Assembly (NCBI RefSeq): GCF_003287355.1
Contig: NZ_QMIM01000039.1
Span: 1-40,606 of the forward strand
Direction: 5' to 3'
DNA from: Halorubrum sp. 48-1-W
Lineage (GTDB): Archaea; Halobacteriota; Halobacteria; Halobacteriales; Haloferacaceae
Length of the DNA stretch: 40,606 nucleotides
In this document: positions 22,640 to 30,972 of the stretch, piece by piece
Layout of the letters: the number at the start of each line of letters is the position of its first letter
Numbering within the stretch: the stretch's first letter is position 1
The notes under the pieces: model-generated
What the model was told of the DNA's origin: nothing
Databases searched by the model: none
Seen by the model: only the letters and a program-made list of their open reading frames with translations
Program-made: the position numbers and the translations under genes

Positions 22640-24064
22640 TCAGTCCGCGGCTTCGACGACTTCGCGCTCGGAGTCGTCCTCTCGGTAGTACTCCTCGATG
22701 AACTCCTCGTCGACGCGGTTGAGCTCCTCCTTCGGTAGCATCGAGAGGAGGTCCCAGCCGATATCGAGCGTCTCCTCGAGGCCGCGGTCCGTCTCGAAGC
22801 CCTGGTCGATGAACTCCGTCTCGAAGGCGTCCGCGAAGTCGAGGTACTTGTTGTCGCGCTCGGAGAGCGCCTCGCGGCCGACGATGTTCACGAGGTCGCG
22901 AAGGTCCTCGCCCTCCGCGTACGCCGCGTACATCTGGTCGGAGACGCCGCCGTGATCCCCGCGGGTCAGTCCCTCGCCGATCCCGTCGTCCATCAGCCGC
23001 GAGAGGCTGGGGAGGACGTTTACCGGCGGCTCGAGCCCCTGACTGTTCAGGTCGGGGTCGACGTAGATCTGTCCCTCGGTGATGTACCCGGTCAGGTCCG
23101 GGATCGGGTGGGTGTCGTCGTCGCCGGGCATCGTGAGGATCGGGATCTGCGTGACGGAGCCCTCACGGCCCTGTATCCGACCCGCGCGCTCGTACAGTTG
23201 CGCCAGGTCGGTGTACATGTACCCGGGGTAGCCACGCCGGCCCGGAACCTCCTCGCGGGCCGCGCCGATCTCGCGGAGCGCCTCGCAGTAGTTCGTCATG
23301 TCCGTGAGGATGACGAGCACGTGGTAGTCCTTCTCGAAGGCGAGGTACTCGGCCGTCGTCAGGACCATCCGCGGGGTGACCGTCCGCTCGACGGCTGGGT
23401 CGTCCGCGAGGTTCATGAAGACGACGGAGCGCTCCAACGCGCCGGTGCGCTCGAAGTCCTCCATGAACTCGTTGGCCTCCTCCTGGGTGATCCCCATCGC
23501 GCCGAAGATGACGGCGAACTCCGAGCCCTCCTCGTCGTCGCCCTCCTCCTCCTCCTCGGGCACGCTCGCCTGCCGGGCGATCTGCATCGCCAGTTCGCTG
23601 TGCGGCTGGCCCGAACTCGAGAAGATCGGGAGCTTCTGGCCTCGAACGAGGGTGTTCATGCCGTCGATTGCGGAGACACCCGTCTCGATGAACTCCTCGG
23701 GGTACTCCCGGGAGTACGGGTTGATCGCCGCGCCGACGATGTCCTGTCGCTCCTCCGGGACGATCTCCGGACCGTCGTCGATCGGGCGGCCGGAGCCGTC
23801 GAGCACCCGCCCGAGGAGGTCCTCGGTGACGGGCATCTTCATCGTCTCGCCCAGGAAGCGGACGGACGCGTTCTGGTCGATACCGGAGGTGCCCTCGAAG
23901 ACCTGGATGGCGACGACGCCCTCCGAGGACTCGAGCACCTGACCGCGCAGCGTCTCCCCCTGTGCCGTCTCGATCTCGACGATCTCGTCGTAGCCGATCG
24001 CCTCGTCGACCTCGGCGTACACGAGGGGGCCGCTGATCTCGGTGATGGTTTGATACTCTTTCAT
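22640..24064 (-). CDS. atpB: A-type ATP synthase subunit B (non-catalytic head subunit)
   Basis: A 474-residue regulatory nucleotide-binding subunit that alternates with A in the head. It matches family members from the N-terminal [12 protein letters not shown]ough [10 protein letters not shown] (the altered P-loop) and [10 protein letters not shown]. A Glu/Asp-rich insert after the altered P-loop is a halophilic trait. Its ATG is three bases beyond the atpA stop. It is the last atp gene before bat, with 103 nt in between; a short T run (GCTTTTC) follows about 15 nt after the stop and could weakly terminate. Confidence 0.98.
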   Translation of the reverse strand: MKEYQTITEISGPLVYAEVDEAIGYDEIVEIETAQGETLRGQVLESSEGVVAIQVFEGTSGIDQNASVRFLGETMKMPVTEDLLGRVLDGSGRPIDDGPEIVPEERQDIVGAAINPYSREYPEEFIETGVSAIDGMNTLVRGQKLPIFSSSGQPHSELAMQIARQASVPEEEEEGDDEEGSEFAVIFGAMGITQEEANEFMEDFERTGALERSVVFMNLADDPAVERTVTPRMVLTTAEYLAFEKDYHVLVILTDMTNYCEALREIGAAREEVPGRRGYPGYMYTDLAQLYERAGRIQGREGSVTQIPILTMPGDDDTHPIPDLTGYITEGQIYVDPDLNSQGLEPPVNVLPSLSRLMDDGIGEGLTRGDHGGVSDQMYAAYAEGEDLRDLVNIVGREALSERDNKYLDFADAFETEFIDQGFETDRGLEETLDIGWDLLSMLPKEELNRVDEEFIEEYYREDDSEREVVEAAD

Positions 24065-24067
24065 GGT

Positions 24068-25840
24068 TCAGTAGAGGCTCCGAAGCTCCTCGGTGATGTC
24101 CGCTTTCAGCTCCTCGACGTACTCTTCGTAGTCCTCCTGGACGCCGATCCGGTTGATCCGCGGGACGGACTCGACGTCGATGATCTCCTCGACCGGGACG
24201 CCCGCCTCCAGCGCGTCGAACGCCTCGTCGTTGAACGTCTCGATCGTCGTCAACATGAGGTACGTCTTCTCCGGCGGACAGTAGGTGTCCACCGGGTGGA
24301 AGGCGTTCTGCTGGAGGTACGCCTCGCGCAGGTAGCGCGCGACCTCGAGGGTGAGCTGCTGGTCGTCCGGCAACGCGTCCTTGCCGACCAGCTGGACGAT
24401 CTCCTGGAGCTCCGTCTCCTCGTCGAGCACGTCGACGGCCCACTGGCGCTTCTCGGGCCAGTCCTCCTCGACGTTCTCCTGGAACCAGGGGTCGAGCTGG
24501 TTCTTGTACAGCGAGTACGATTCGTTCCAGTTGATCGACGGGAAGTGCCGCCGTTCGGCCAAGTCCGCGTCGAGCGCCCAGAACGTCTTCACGATGCGCA
24601 GCGTGTTCTGGGTGACCGGCTCCGAGAAGTCGCCGCCCGGCGGGCTCACCGCGCCGATCGCCGAGACGGACCCCTCCGTCCCGTTGACGTTCTCGAAGTA
24701 GCCGGCGCGCTCGTAGAACTGCGCCAGGCGGGCAGCGAGGTACGCGGGGTACCCCTCCTCGCCGGGCATCTCCTCCAGCCGGGAGGAGATCTCGCGCATC
24801 GCCTCCGCCCACCGCGAGGTGGAGTCGGCCATGAGCGCCACGTCGTACCCCATGTCGCGGTAGAACTCGGCGATCGTGATCCCCGTGTAGATACAGGACT
24901 CACGCGCCGCGACCGGCATGTTCGACGTGTTCGCGATGAGCGAGGTCCGGGCCATGAGCGGGTTGCCGTTGGCCGGGTCCTCAAGCTCGGGGAAGTCCTC
25001 GATGACCTCGGTCATCTCGTTGCCGCGCTCGCCGCAACCGACGTAGACGATGATGTCGGCGTCGGCGTACTTCGCGAGCTGGTGCTGGGTGACCGTCTTC
25101 CCCGAGCCGAACGGCCCCGGGATGGCGGCCGTCCCGCCCTTCGCGATGGGGAACAGCCCGTCGAGGATGCGCTGGCCGGACACCAGCGGCGTCCGGGGCG
25201 TCTTCTTGTTCGCGGAGGGACGGGGCTCGCGAACCGGCCACTCCTGGTGCATCGACACCGCCGTCCCGTTCGAGAGTTCGGCCACCGTCTCGGTGACGTC
25301 GAAGGAGCCGGCCTCGATGGCCGTGACCGCCGCGGTCTCGTCCTCCTCGAGGGCGTCCGGCGGCACCATGACCTTGTGGTCGATGGTGACCGTCTCCTCG
25401 ACGACCCCGACCACGTCACCGCGGCCGACCTCGTCGCCGACCTCGACGGTGGGATCGAACTCCCACTCCTTCTCGAGGTCGATGCCGGGCGCGTCGACCC
25501 CGCGGTCGAGGTAGGGACTCCCCATCTTGCCCTCCAGTACGTCCAGGGGCCGCTGGACGCCGTCGTAGATGGCGTCCAGCATTCCCGGACCCAGGTCGAC
25601 CGACAGCGGCTCACCCGTGGTCTCGACGGGTTCACCTGGGGCGACCCCGGAGGTCTCCTCGTACACCTGAACCGTCGTGATGTTGCCCTCGATCTCGATC
25701 ACTTCCCCCATGAGGCCTTCGTCGCCGACGTAGACGACGTCGTTCATGCGGGCGTCGAGATCGCGAGCGCTCACGACCGGACCGCTCACGTTCTGGATGA
25801 CACCGTCGCCGGTGGTCTCCGTGGATTCTGCTTTGCTCAT
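24068..25840 (-). CDS. atpA: A-type ATP synthase subunit A (catalytic)
   Basis: A 590-residue catalytic subunit with the Walker A motif Gly-Pro-Phe-Gly-Ser-Gly-Lys-Thr at 242-249, the A-type bulge domain (about 115-200), Gly-Cys-Gly-Glu-Arg-Gly-Asn-Glu around 274-281, and Ser-Thr-Ser-Arg-Trp-Ala-Glu-Ala near the catalytic interface. The length is full, with no intein at the P-loop where some archaea carry one. It hydrolyses or makes ATP at the A/B interface. It begins one base after the atpF stop codon, inside a tightly packed operon. Confidence 0.98.
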   Translation of the reverse strand: MSKAESTETTGDGVIQNVSGPVVSARDLDARMNDVVYVGDEGLMGEVIEIEGNITTVQVYEETSGVAPGEPVETTGEPLSVDLGPGMLDAIYDGVQRPLDVLEGKMGSPYLDRGVDAPGIDLEKEWEFDPTVEVGDEVGRGDVVGVVEETVTIDHKVMVPPDALEEDETAAVTAIEAGSFDVTETVAELSNGTAVSMHQEWPVREPRPSANKKTPRTPLVSGQRILDGLFPIAKGGTAAIPGPFGSGKTVTQHQLAKYADADIIVYVGCGERGNEMTEVIEDFPELEDPANGNPLMARTSLIANTSNMPVAARESCIYTGITIAEFYRDMGYDVALMADSTSRWAEAMREISSRLEEMPGEEGYPAYLAARLAQFYERAGYFENVNGTEGSVSAIGAVSPPGGDFSEPVTQNTLRIVKTFWALDADLAERRHFPSINWNESYSLYKNQLDPWFQENVEEDWPEKRQWAVDVLDEETELQEIVQLVGKDALPDDQQLTLEVARYLREAYLQQNAFHPVDTYCPPEKTYLMLTTIETFNDEAFDALEAGVPVEEIIDVESVPRINRIGVQEDYEEYVEELKADITEELRSLY

Positions 25841-25841
25841 G

Positions 25842-26171
25842 TTAGTCGTCCTCCTCCATCAGGTCGATACCGATGGCTCGTTTGATCTGGTCGCGGAGCC
25901 CGCCGCTGCCGGCGCCGCCTGCGCCGAGCGTCACGAGCACTGGCTCGATGCTCCCCTCGACCCGCTCGCGGGTCCCCCGCGAGAGGTGATCGAGGTCCGC
26001 GTCGTACATCACGATGATTCCCGTCCGGTCGTCGTCGAGCGTTCGTTCGACGGCGTCGTCGAGCCGCTCGTCCTTCTCGTCGTCCGGTACGTTCTCGAAC
26101 TTGCGGACGCCGGCGAGCCGGAACCCTGTCGTGAACTCCGGACTGCCGACGACGGCGATCTCCTGGCTCAT
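25842..26171 (-). CDS. atpF: A-type ATP synthase subunit F
   Basis: A 109-residue central-stalk subunit with a Rossmann-like alpha/beta pattern. It opens [17 protein letters not shown], the family signature, then has Arg-Thr-Gly-Ile-Ile-Val-Met-Tyr and the C-terminal Arg-Asp-Gln-Ile-Lys-Arg-Ala-Ile-Gly. The ATG overlaps the atpC stop (ATGA). It works with D in the rotor and is thought to regulate activity. Confidence 0.96.
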   Translation of the reverse strand: MSQEIAVVGSPEFTTGFRLAGVRKFENVPDDEKDERLDDAVERTLDDDRTGIIVMYDADLDHLSRGTRERVEGSIEPVLVTLGAGGAGSGGLRDQIKRAIGIDLMEEDD

Positions 26172-27214
26172 GTTATCACCAGCTCCGATTCGATCTCGTC
26201 GGCCGACAGGCCGGCCTCCTTCCCGCGGGCGATAGCGCGGATGTTCTCCACCTCGCGCTCCTTCGCGAGGATGTAGGAGATCACCGGCGTCACGGACACC
26301 GGGTGGACCGTGCCGAGCCGGTCGCCGTACGCCAACAGCGCGGCGTCGGTCGCGTGCTCGAACGCGATCAGGCTGTCCGCCTCCTCGAGTTCGCGCAACG
26401 CCGGGCCGAGCTGGTCGGCGTACGCGCTCTCCCCGATGTACTCGACGAGCTCGTCGACGTTCCGTGCGAGCCGGGCGAGCGTGTCACGGGTGAACAGCTC
26501 GCCGCCCTCGATGAAGTACTCCGCGGGGTCGATCTCCGCGCCCGAACGGGCGAGCCGGAGCGCGTTCGTCGCGTTCCGGAAGTCGACCTCCGCTTTGAGG
26601 AACGCCTCGTACTGCCGGACCGGCTCGCTGCCGGGCAGGTTCTCGAGGAGACGCTCGTAGAAGACGCGATCGATCGCGTTCTCGAGGGGGACGAGGGTGT
26701 CCGACTCCTCGTACGCCGTGTACGCCTCGCGGAGCGGGTCGCCGTAGATCGTGTCCTCGAGGACCTCGACGACGGCGTCGATCGAGTCGGCCTCGAGCAG
26801 TCGCCGGATACGACGGTCGTCGAACTCGCCGGCCCGGATGAGGTCGACCTCGATCTCGTCCTGGCTCGCGTCGGTGTAGACGCCGCGGATCATGGTTTTC
26901 ACGTTCCACGCGTCGAACTTCCGGAGGTACCGGGCGATCAGGTCGTACAGCGCGCCCTCGCTCCAGTCCAAGATCCCCTCGAACTGCTTCGCGAGGTTCG
27001 CGTTCAGCGCGTACTCGATGAGGTCGACGCCGCCGTGACGGCTCCCTAAGGCGTTGATCTCGGCCTCGTAGCTCGACTCCTCCATGAAGCGGGCGATCTC
27101 GGCGGGCGTCATCCGGACCAGCTTGCGATACTCCTCGTCCCCGTAGAGCTGGCCGCGGCGGGCGCGAACCCGCGCGACGACGAACTCCGGGTTCGAGCTG
27201 CCGGCGGCACTCAT
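26168..27214 (-). CDS. atpC: A-type ATP synthase subunit C (V-type d-like)
   Basis: A 348-residue rotor adaptor between the proteolipid ring and the central stalk, starting at the ATG at 27214 (Met-Ser-Ala-Ala-Gly-Ser). Longer open frame upstream overlaps atpE and is not used. It shows Arg-Val-Arg-Ala-Arg-Arg-Gly-Gln-Leu early, Asn-Ala-Asn-Leu-Ala-Lys-Gln in the first third, and the Ala-Trp-Asn-Val-Lys-Thr-Met-Ile-Arg-Gly motif typical of the family. The start overlaps the atpE stop by 4 nt and its stop overlaps the atpF start. Confidence 0.96.
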   Translation of the reverse strand: MSAAGSSNPEFVVARVRARRGQLYGDEEYRKLVRMTPAEIARFMEESSYEAEINALGSRHGGVDLIEYALNANLAKQFEGILDWSEGALYDLIARYLRKFDAWNVKTMIRGVYTDASQDEIEVDLIRAGEFDDRRIRRLLEADSIDAVVEVLEDTIYGDPLREAYTAYEESDTLVPLENAIDRVFYERLLENLPGSEPVRQYEAFLKAEVDFRNATNALRLARSGAEIDPAEYFIEGGELFTRDTLARLARNVDELVEYIGESAYADQLGPALRELEEADSLIAFEHATDAALLAYGDRLGTVHPVSVTPVISYILAKEREVENIRAIARGKEAGLSADEIESELVIT

Positions 27215-27789
27215 TGGTCGAACAGTAGCTCCGAGACGTGTTTCAACTCGTCGTCCCAGACCGTCTCCAGGACCGAGTCGAACGTGTTGTTCACGCGAAC
27301 GCGGGAGGTGTCGCTCTCGGCGACGACGCCGCCGAGACACTCGACCTCGCCGTCGACCTCTGCGTTTCGCCCCTCGACGAGCTCCTCGAGGAGGTCGACG
27401 TCCTCCGCGCGGGTGTAGACGGCGACGTCCGCGTCGTCGTCGAACTCCGCGAGGCTGGCGTCGAGGGCGGCCTCGGTCAGCTCTCGTCGGCGGTCGCCCT
27501 CGAGGCCGGCTATCGTCTCCTCGACGCCGTCGTACACGTCCTGGAGGACGTCACGACGCGCGCCGAGTCGCTCCTGTTTGGCCTCGAGCTTGGCCGACGA
27601 GAGCGTCTGCTCGCGCTCCTGGTCGATCTGTCGGTCGACCTCGGCGAGCCGTTCCTCGCGGATGCGCTCGGCGTCGGCCTCCGCCTCGGCGAGTATCTCC
27701 TCGGCCTCCGCCTCGGCTTCCTCGCGGATCTCCTCCGCACGCGCGCGGGCTTCGTCTCGAACGTCCTCAACGACGGTTTCCAAACTCAT
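27211..27789 (-). CDS. atpE: A-type ATP synthase subunit E (peripheral stalk)
   Basis: A 192-residue peripheral-stalk protein. The first 90 residues are a strongly charged heptad-like helix (repeats of Ala-Glu-Ala-Glu-Glu-Ile) and the rest is a globular domain with Gly-Gly-Val-Val-Ala-Glu-Ser and Val-Asn-Asn-Thr-Phe. It pairs with H to hold the head still while the rotor turns. It lies 21 nt after atpK, and overlaps atpC by 4 nt. Confidence 0.96.
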   Translation of the reverse strand: MSLETVVEDVRDEARARAEEIREEAEAEAEEILAEAEADAERIREERLAEVDRQIDQEREQTLSSAKLEAKQERLGARRDVLQDVYDGVEETIAGLEGDRRRELTEAALDASLAEFDDDADVAVYTRAEDVDLLEELVEGRNAEVDGEVECLGGVVAESDTSRVRVNNTFDSVLETVWDDELKHVSELLFDQ

Positions 27790-27810
27790 TGTGTGAAAGG
27801 GGGGTACAGC

Positions 27811-28062
27811 TTAGACGATGAAGACGACGACGAGCGCGAGGATGACGATCGTCTCGGGAAGGACCGTCAGGATGAGCCCGTTAACGAAGAGGTCGTCGTC
27901 CTCGGCCATCGCGCCGACGGCAGCCGAACCGATACCTCGCTCCGCGTATCCCGCACCGAGAGCAGCGAGCCCGACGGCGAGCGCGGCCGCGGCGCTGGGG
28001 TCAGTGAGCGTTCCTCCGGTGGACAGTACGGCGTTCCCGAGTGCGTTGGTAGCTTCAAGCAT
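27811..28062 (-). CDS. atpK: A-type ATP synthase proteolipid subunit K
   Basis: An 83-residue ring subunit with two membrane helices (about 24-46 and 58-82) joined by a polar loop with Ala-Glu-Arg-Gly-Ile-Gly. Glu70, in Leu-Pro-Glu-Thr, is the proton-binding carboxylate of the second helix. The length is one hairpin, so the ring uses the standard two-helix unit. It is preceded by a 179-nt spacer with its own TATA-like box, which would help make this high-copy subunit in excess. Confidence 0.96.
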   Translation of the reverse strand: MLEATNALGNAVLSTGGTLTDPSAAAALAVGLAALGAGYAERGIGSAAVGAMAEDDDLFVNGLILTVLPETIVILALVVVFIV

Positions 28063-28241
28063 TGGTAGTAGTTGCGGTTGCTCGTCTCCGAACAGTAGCT
28101 AGTTGCCGCCACAGTGGACATAAAGCTTCCCAAAACGACCGACGAGAACCACCGCGAGGGGACTCAGCAATGCGGTAGAGCACGCTCTCGGGGACGGGGC
28201 AGCCGGGACGGAAGGATCCTCCGAAGGGGCCGGGGTGGCGG
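28063..28241. other. 179-nt spacer between atpI and atpK
   Basis: This is the only sizeable gap inside the atpH-to-atpB block. It holds the atpK promoter candidate; nothing resembling a tRNA or other RNA gene is visible. Confidence 0.6.
28119..28125 (-). promoter_or_regulatory. Candidate internal promoter (TATA) for atpK
   Basis: The minus strand reads CTTTATG preceded by purine-rich GGGAAG, a reasonable BRE/TATA pair. A start about 25 nt downstream would leave a leader of some 30 nt before the atpK ATG. Confidence 0.5.
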
Positions 28242-30482
28242 TTACTCCTCGGTGTACTTTCGGTCGTATCCGAACGGCGAGTACGCGTTACCGCCGCCCT
28301 CGTAGAACTTCCCGAAGAACTCGACGTACTCGAGACGCACCGCCTGGATTCCGGCGGACGTGACCCCGAGCAGGAGGACGACGACGTGCCCGACGAACGC
28401 CACGACGACGCCGGCGAGCAGGGCGACGATCCCGACGAGACTCGGCTCGAACGCCGTCGTCAGCCCCGCGAAGACGAGTTCGTACTCGCCGCCGTTCGCG
28501 ACGGAGTTCTCCTGAATGTACGCGAGGTACTCGGGCGTGAAGATGAAGTGGAAGCTCCCCGCCCCTTCGTCGCCGATGTACGCGCCGAACGCGAGCAGGT
28601 TCACGGCGAGCGCCATCCCACCCTTCGCGAGCAGGACCGCCATGATCCGGGCGTACGAAATGACGTTGACGATCGGCGAGAGCACCTCGGCGAGCTCGGC
28701 GGGTTCCCCGATCGCGAGCAGGACGGCCCCGAGCCCGGCGGCCACGAGGCCGGCGATCCCGACGGCGACCGGGAACCCGGCGAACGAGACGGCACCGAGC
28801 GTCAGTATCGAGACCGACTCGAACAGGAAGTCCGGCTTCGGGCCGGGAACGTGCTGGCTGAAGATCCAGATCCACGCGCCGTTGAGCAGCAACAGCCACG
28901 AGCCGCCCTCGTACATCGCGTGCTTCAGGTCGTGCTGCTCGTAGTTGCTCACGAACGAGAGCACGTACCCGATGTTCAGGTGAAGCAACCCGAACAGCAC
29001 GCTGACGACGAGGAACGCCAGCGCCCAGTTGAGGTCGGCCGGGGAGAGTCCCTTCCCGGCGACCGGCCAGTGGATGCCGAGTAGCTGGTAGGCGTGGTAG
29101 CCGAACACGTCGATCCCGAAGTAGATCCCGAACAGGATCGTGAAGCCGCCGGCCCACAGTGCGACCGCACCCAGCTCCCGGAAGGCGCCCTCGTAGTTCG
29201 AATACATGAAGTAGCCGATAGCGGCGTACAGCACGCCGTACCCGACGTCCCCGATCATGAACCCGAACATCGCCGGGAACGTGAGGAAGACGAGAAGCGT
29301 CGGGTCGAACTCGGAGTACTTCGGCCGGCCGAAGCCCTGGACGAGTAGCTCGAACGGTCCGGCCGCCCCCCCGTTGTCCTGGACGACCGGTGGCTCGTCG
29401 CTCCCGTGGGTCGCGTGGCCGCCGTCGGTGGCCGCCTCGCGATCGGCGTCGTCCCCGACGTCCGGGGCGGTCGTCCCCCCGCCAGCCGTGTTGTCCGAGG
29501 AGCCGCCGTCCGCGACCGCCTCGGTGTGGTGGTCGCCGTCCGGCGTGAAGGAGGCGCGTTCGAGCTCCTCGACCTCGGCGTGGTCGCCGACGGCGTCGGC
29601 GACGACCGCCTCGAAGTCCGCGACCGTCGCGGTCGGGATCCACCCCTCCGCGATGAACGCGTTCTCGGTGGTCGCAAAGGAGATCGGCGCCTGCTTCTTC
29701 TGTGCCTCGATGGTGAGCTGCTCTTCGGCGCGCAGGAGGAACCCCGCAGCCTCGGCTTTCACCTCCTCGAGCTCGGCGTCGACCGCGTCGAGGTCCTCCT
29801 CGAGGTCCACCCGCTCACCCTCGAGCTCGGCGACGTAGTCGGCCGGGCTCGCGTCCGCGTCGGGCACCTCGAGGAACGCGACGTCGACGCCGACGAGCGC
29901 GTCCTGGAGAACCCCCGACTCCGCACCCTCGGCGGGCACGGCGAACGCGGCCACGACGTTCCCGCCCGAGAAGACCTCGAAGGCGCCGATCCCGTCGGCC
30001 GACGCGAGCGCCGCCTCGACGGCGTCGGGTTTCGCCTCGCCGACGACGACCTCGAGCGAGTCGTACCCGCCGAGGAGGTCGAGCTCGATACCGAGCTCGG
30101 CGAACGGCTCCATCCGGTCGATCTCCTCCTGGCGGTCGCGTATCTCCGCTCTGAGCTCGTCGCGCCGGTCGTTGAGTTCGTTGACGCGCTCGCGGGTCCG
30201 ATCGAGCTCGGCTGTGAGGGCGTCGTCGGGGAGTTTTCCCGGTCCGTCGGCGTCGTCCTCGTCGACGTCGAGGATGCTCTCGAGCGAGCGGACCGTGACG
30301 AGCTGTTCGTTGACGTCCTCGGCACCCTCAAGCGACGTGCCGGGTTCGAACCCCTCGTAGCGGTCGTCGTAGTCGGTGACGTGAAGCGAGTGGTGGTCGT
30401 AGGCCGCCTCGATCACCTCGTCGATGACGCGCTTCGAGCCCGTCACCGACACCCTGCTCATTCGCTCCGGTCTAAGCGCCAT
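28242..30482 (-). CDS. atpI: A-type ATP synthase subunit I (membrane stator)
   Basis: A 746-residue stator. A large cytosolic N-terminal domain (about 1-330) contains coiled-coil stretches; an acidic, Gly/Asp/His-rich insert (about 305-375) follows and is probably disordered; the C-terminal half has seven to eight membrane helices, with Pro-Ala-Met-Phe-Gly-Phe-Met-Ile-Gly-Asp-Val-Gly-Tyr-Gly at the start and Ser-Tyr-Ala-Arg-Ile-Met-Ala near the proton half-channels, whose Arg is conserved in the a/I family. The ATG directly follows the atpH stop (TGAATG). The extended insert is typical of halophiles. Confidence 0.97.
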   Translation of the reverse strand: MALRPERMSRVSVTGSKRVIDEVIEAAYDHHSLHVTDYDDRYEGFEPGTSLEGAEDVNEQLVTVRSLESILDVDEDDADGPGKLPDDALTAELDRTRERVNELNDRRDELRAEIRDRQEEIDRMEPFAELGIELDLLGGYDSLEVVVGEAKPDAVEAALASADGIGAFEVFSGGNVVAAFAVPAEGAESGVLQDALVGVDVAFLEVPDADASPADYVAELEGERVDLEEDLDAVDAELEEVKAEAAGFLLRAEEQLTIEAQKKQAPISFATTENAFIAEGWIPTATVADFEAVVADAVGDHAEVEELERASFTPDGDHHTEAVADGGSSDNTAGGGTTAPDVGDDADREAATDGGHATHGSDEPPVVQDNGGAAGPFELLVQGFGRPKYSEFDPTLLVFLTFPAMFGFMIGDVGYGVLYAAIGYFMYSNYEGAFRELGAVALWAGGFTILFGIYFGIDVFGYHAYQLLGIHWPVAGKGLSPADLNWALAFLVVSVLFGLLHLNIGYVLSFVSNYEQHDLKHAMYEGGSWLLLLNGAWIWIFSQHVPGPKPDFLFESVSILTLGAVSFAGFPVAVGIAGLVAAGLGAVLLAIGEPAELAEVLSPIVNVISYARIMAVLLAKGGMALAVNLLAFGAYIGDEGAGSFHFIFTPEYLAYIQENSVANGGEYELVFAGLTTAFEPSLVGIVALLAGVVVAFVGHVVVLLLGVTSAGIQAVRLEYVEFFGKFYEGGGNAYSPFGYDRKYTEE

Positions 30483-30824
30483 TCATTCCCCCGTCGTCTG
30501 CCCGTTCACCGCCTCCTCGAACCGTTCGACCGCGTAGTCGACGGCGTCATCGATCCGCTCGCGGGCGGTCGATTCGAGCGCTTCGCGGTCCTCGCGTCCC
30601 TCGGCGAGGATCTCCTCGCGGCGTTCCTCGAGCTCCTCGCGGGCGGACTCCAGCCGGGCGTCGGCCTCGGCCGCCGCCTCCTCCTCGGCCTCGGCGCGGA
30701 TCTCGTCCGCGCGCGATCTGGCCTCGGCGAGGCGCTCGTCGGCGTCCGATTCCGCCTCCGCGATGATCTCGTCCGCCTCCGTTTCAGCCTCCTTGATCCG
30801 GTCGAGCACCTCTGGTCTCGCCAT
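30483..30824 (-). CDS. atpH: A-type ATP synthase subunit H (peripheral stalk)
   Basis: A 113-residue Glu/Ala/Arg-rich, almost wholly helical protein, starting Met-Ala-Arg-Pro-Glu-Val-Leu-Asp-Arg-Ile. It forms the stator coiled coil with E. The start at 30824 is chosen over a very long upstream frame that is the antisense shadow of the MinD-type gene. It is the first gene of the ATP synthase operon; a TATA-like box lies about 30 nt upstream. atpI begins immediately after its stop codon. Confidence 0.93.
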   Translation of the reverse strand: MARPEVLDRIKEAETEADEIIAEAESDADERLAEARSRADEIRAEAEEEAAAEADARLESAREELEERREEILAEGREDREALESTARERIDDAVDYAVERFEEAVNGQTTGE

Positions 30825-30854
30825 TCTACTGATCGCGTAGACGTCCACGAGCGA

Positions 30855-30863
30855 CGTATAAGG
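30855..30863 (-). promoter_or_regulatory. TATA-like box of the ATP synthase operon
   Basis: The minus strand reads CCTTATACG, about 30 nt before the atpH ATG, predicting a leader of only a few bases. It is part of a 148-nt divergent promoter region shared with the MinD-type gene. Confidence 0.6.
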
Positions 30864-30940
30864 TGTTTGCGGAACCGCTCGACGAACCGGCGGAGAACGG
30901 CGAACGCGGTGGAACGGGTGATCCCCCGTCTCGCGGCCTA

Positions 30941-30950
30941 CATTTAAGTA
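30941..30950 (+). promoter_or_regulatory. TATA-like box of the MinD-type gene
   Basis: CATTTAAGTA ends 22 nt before the ATG at 30973, fitting leaderless transcription. It faces away from the ATP synthase promoter. Confidence 0.6.
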
Positions 30951-30972
30951 CCAGTCGCCGGACCCTGACGGT

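Noticed and set aside
24068-25840. An intein at the atpA P-loop.
   Set aside because: The P-loop is uninterrupted and the protein has the usual length.
22952-25885. A 977-codon plus-strand frame opposite atpB and atpA.
   Set aside because: Typical antisense shadow in a GC-rich genome; no recognisable domain and opposed by two certain genes.
28063-28241. A tRNA or other small RNA gene between atpI and atpK.
   Set aside because: No cloverleaf or T-loop sequence could be found on either strand.
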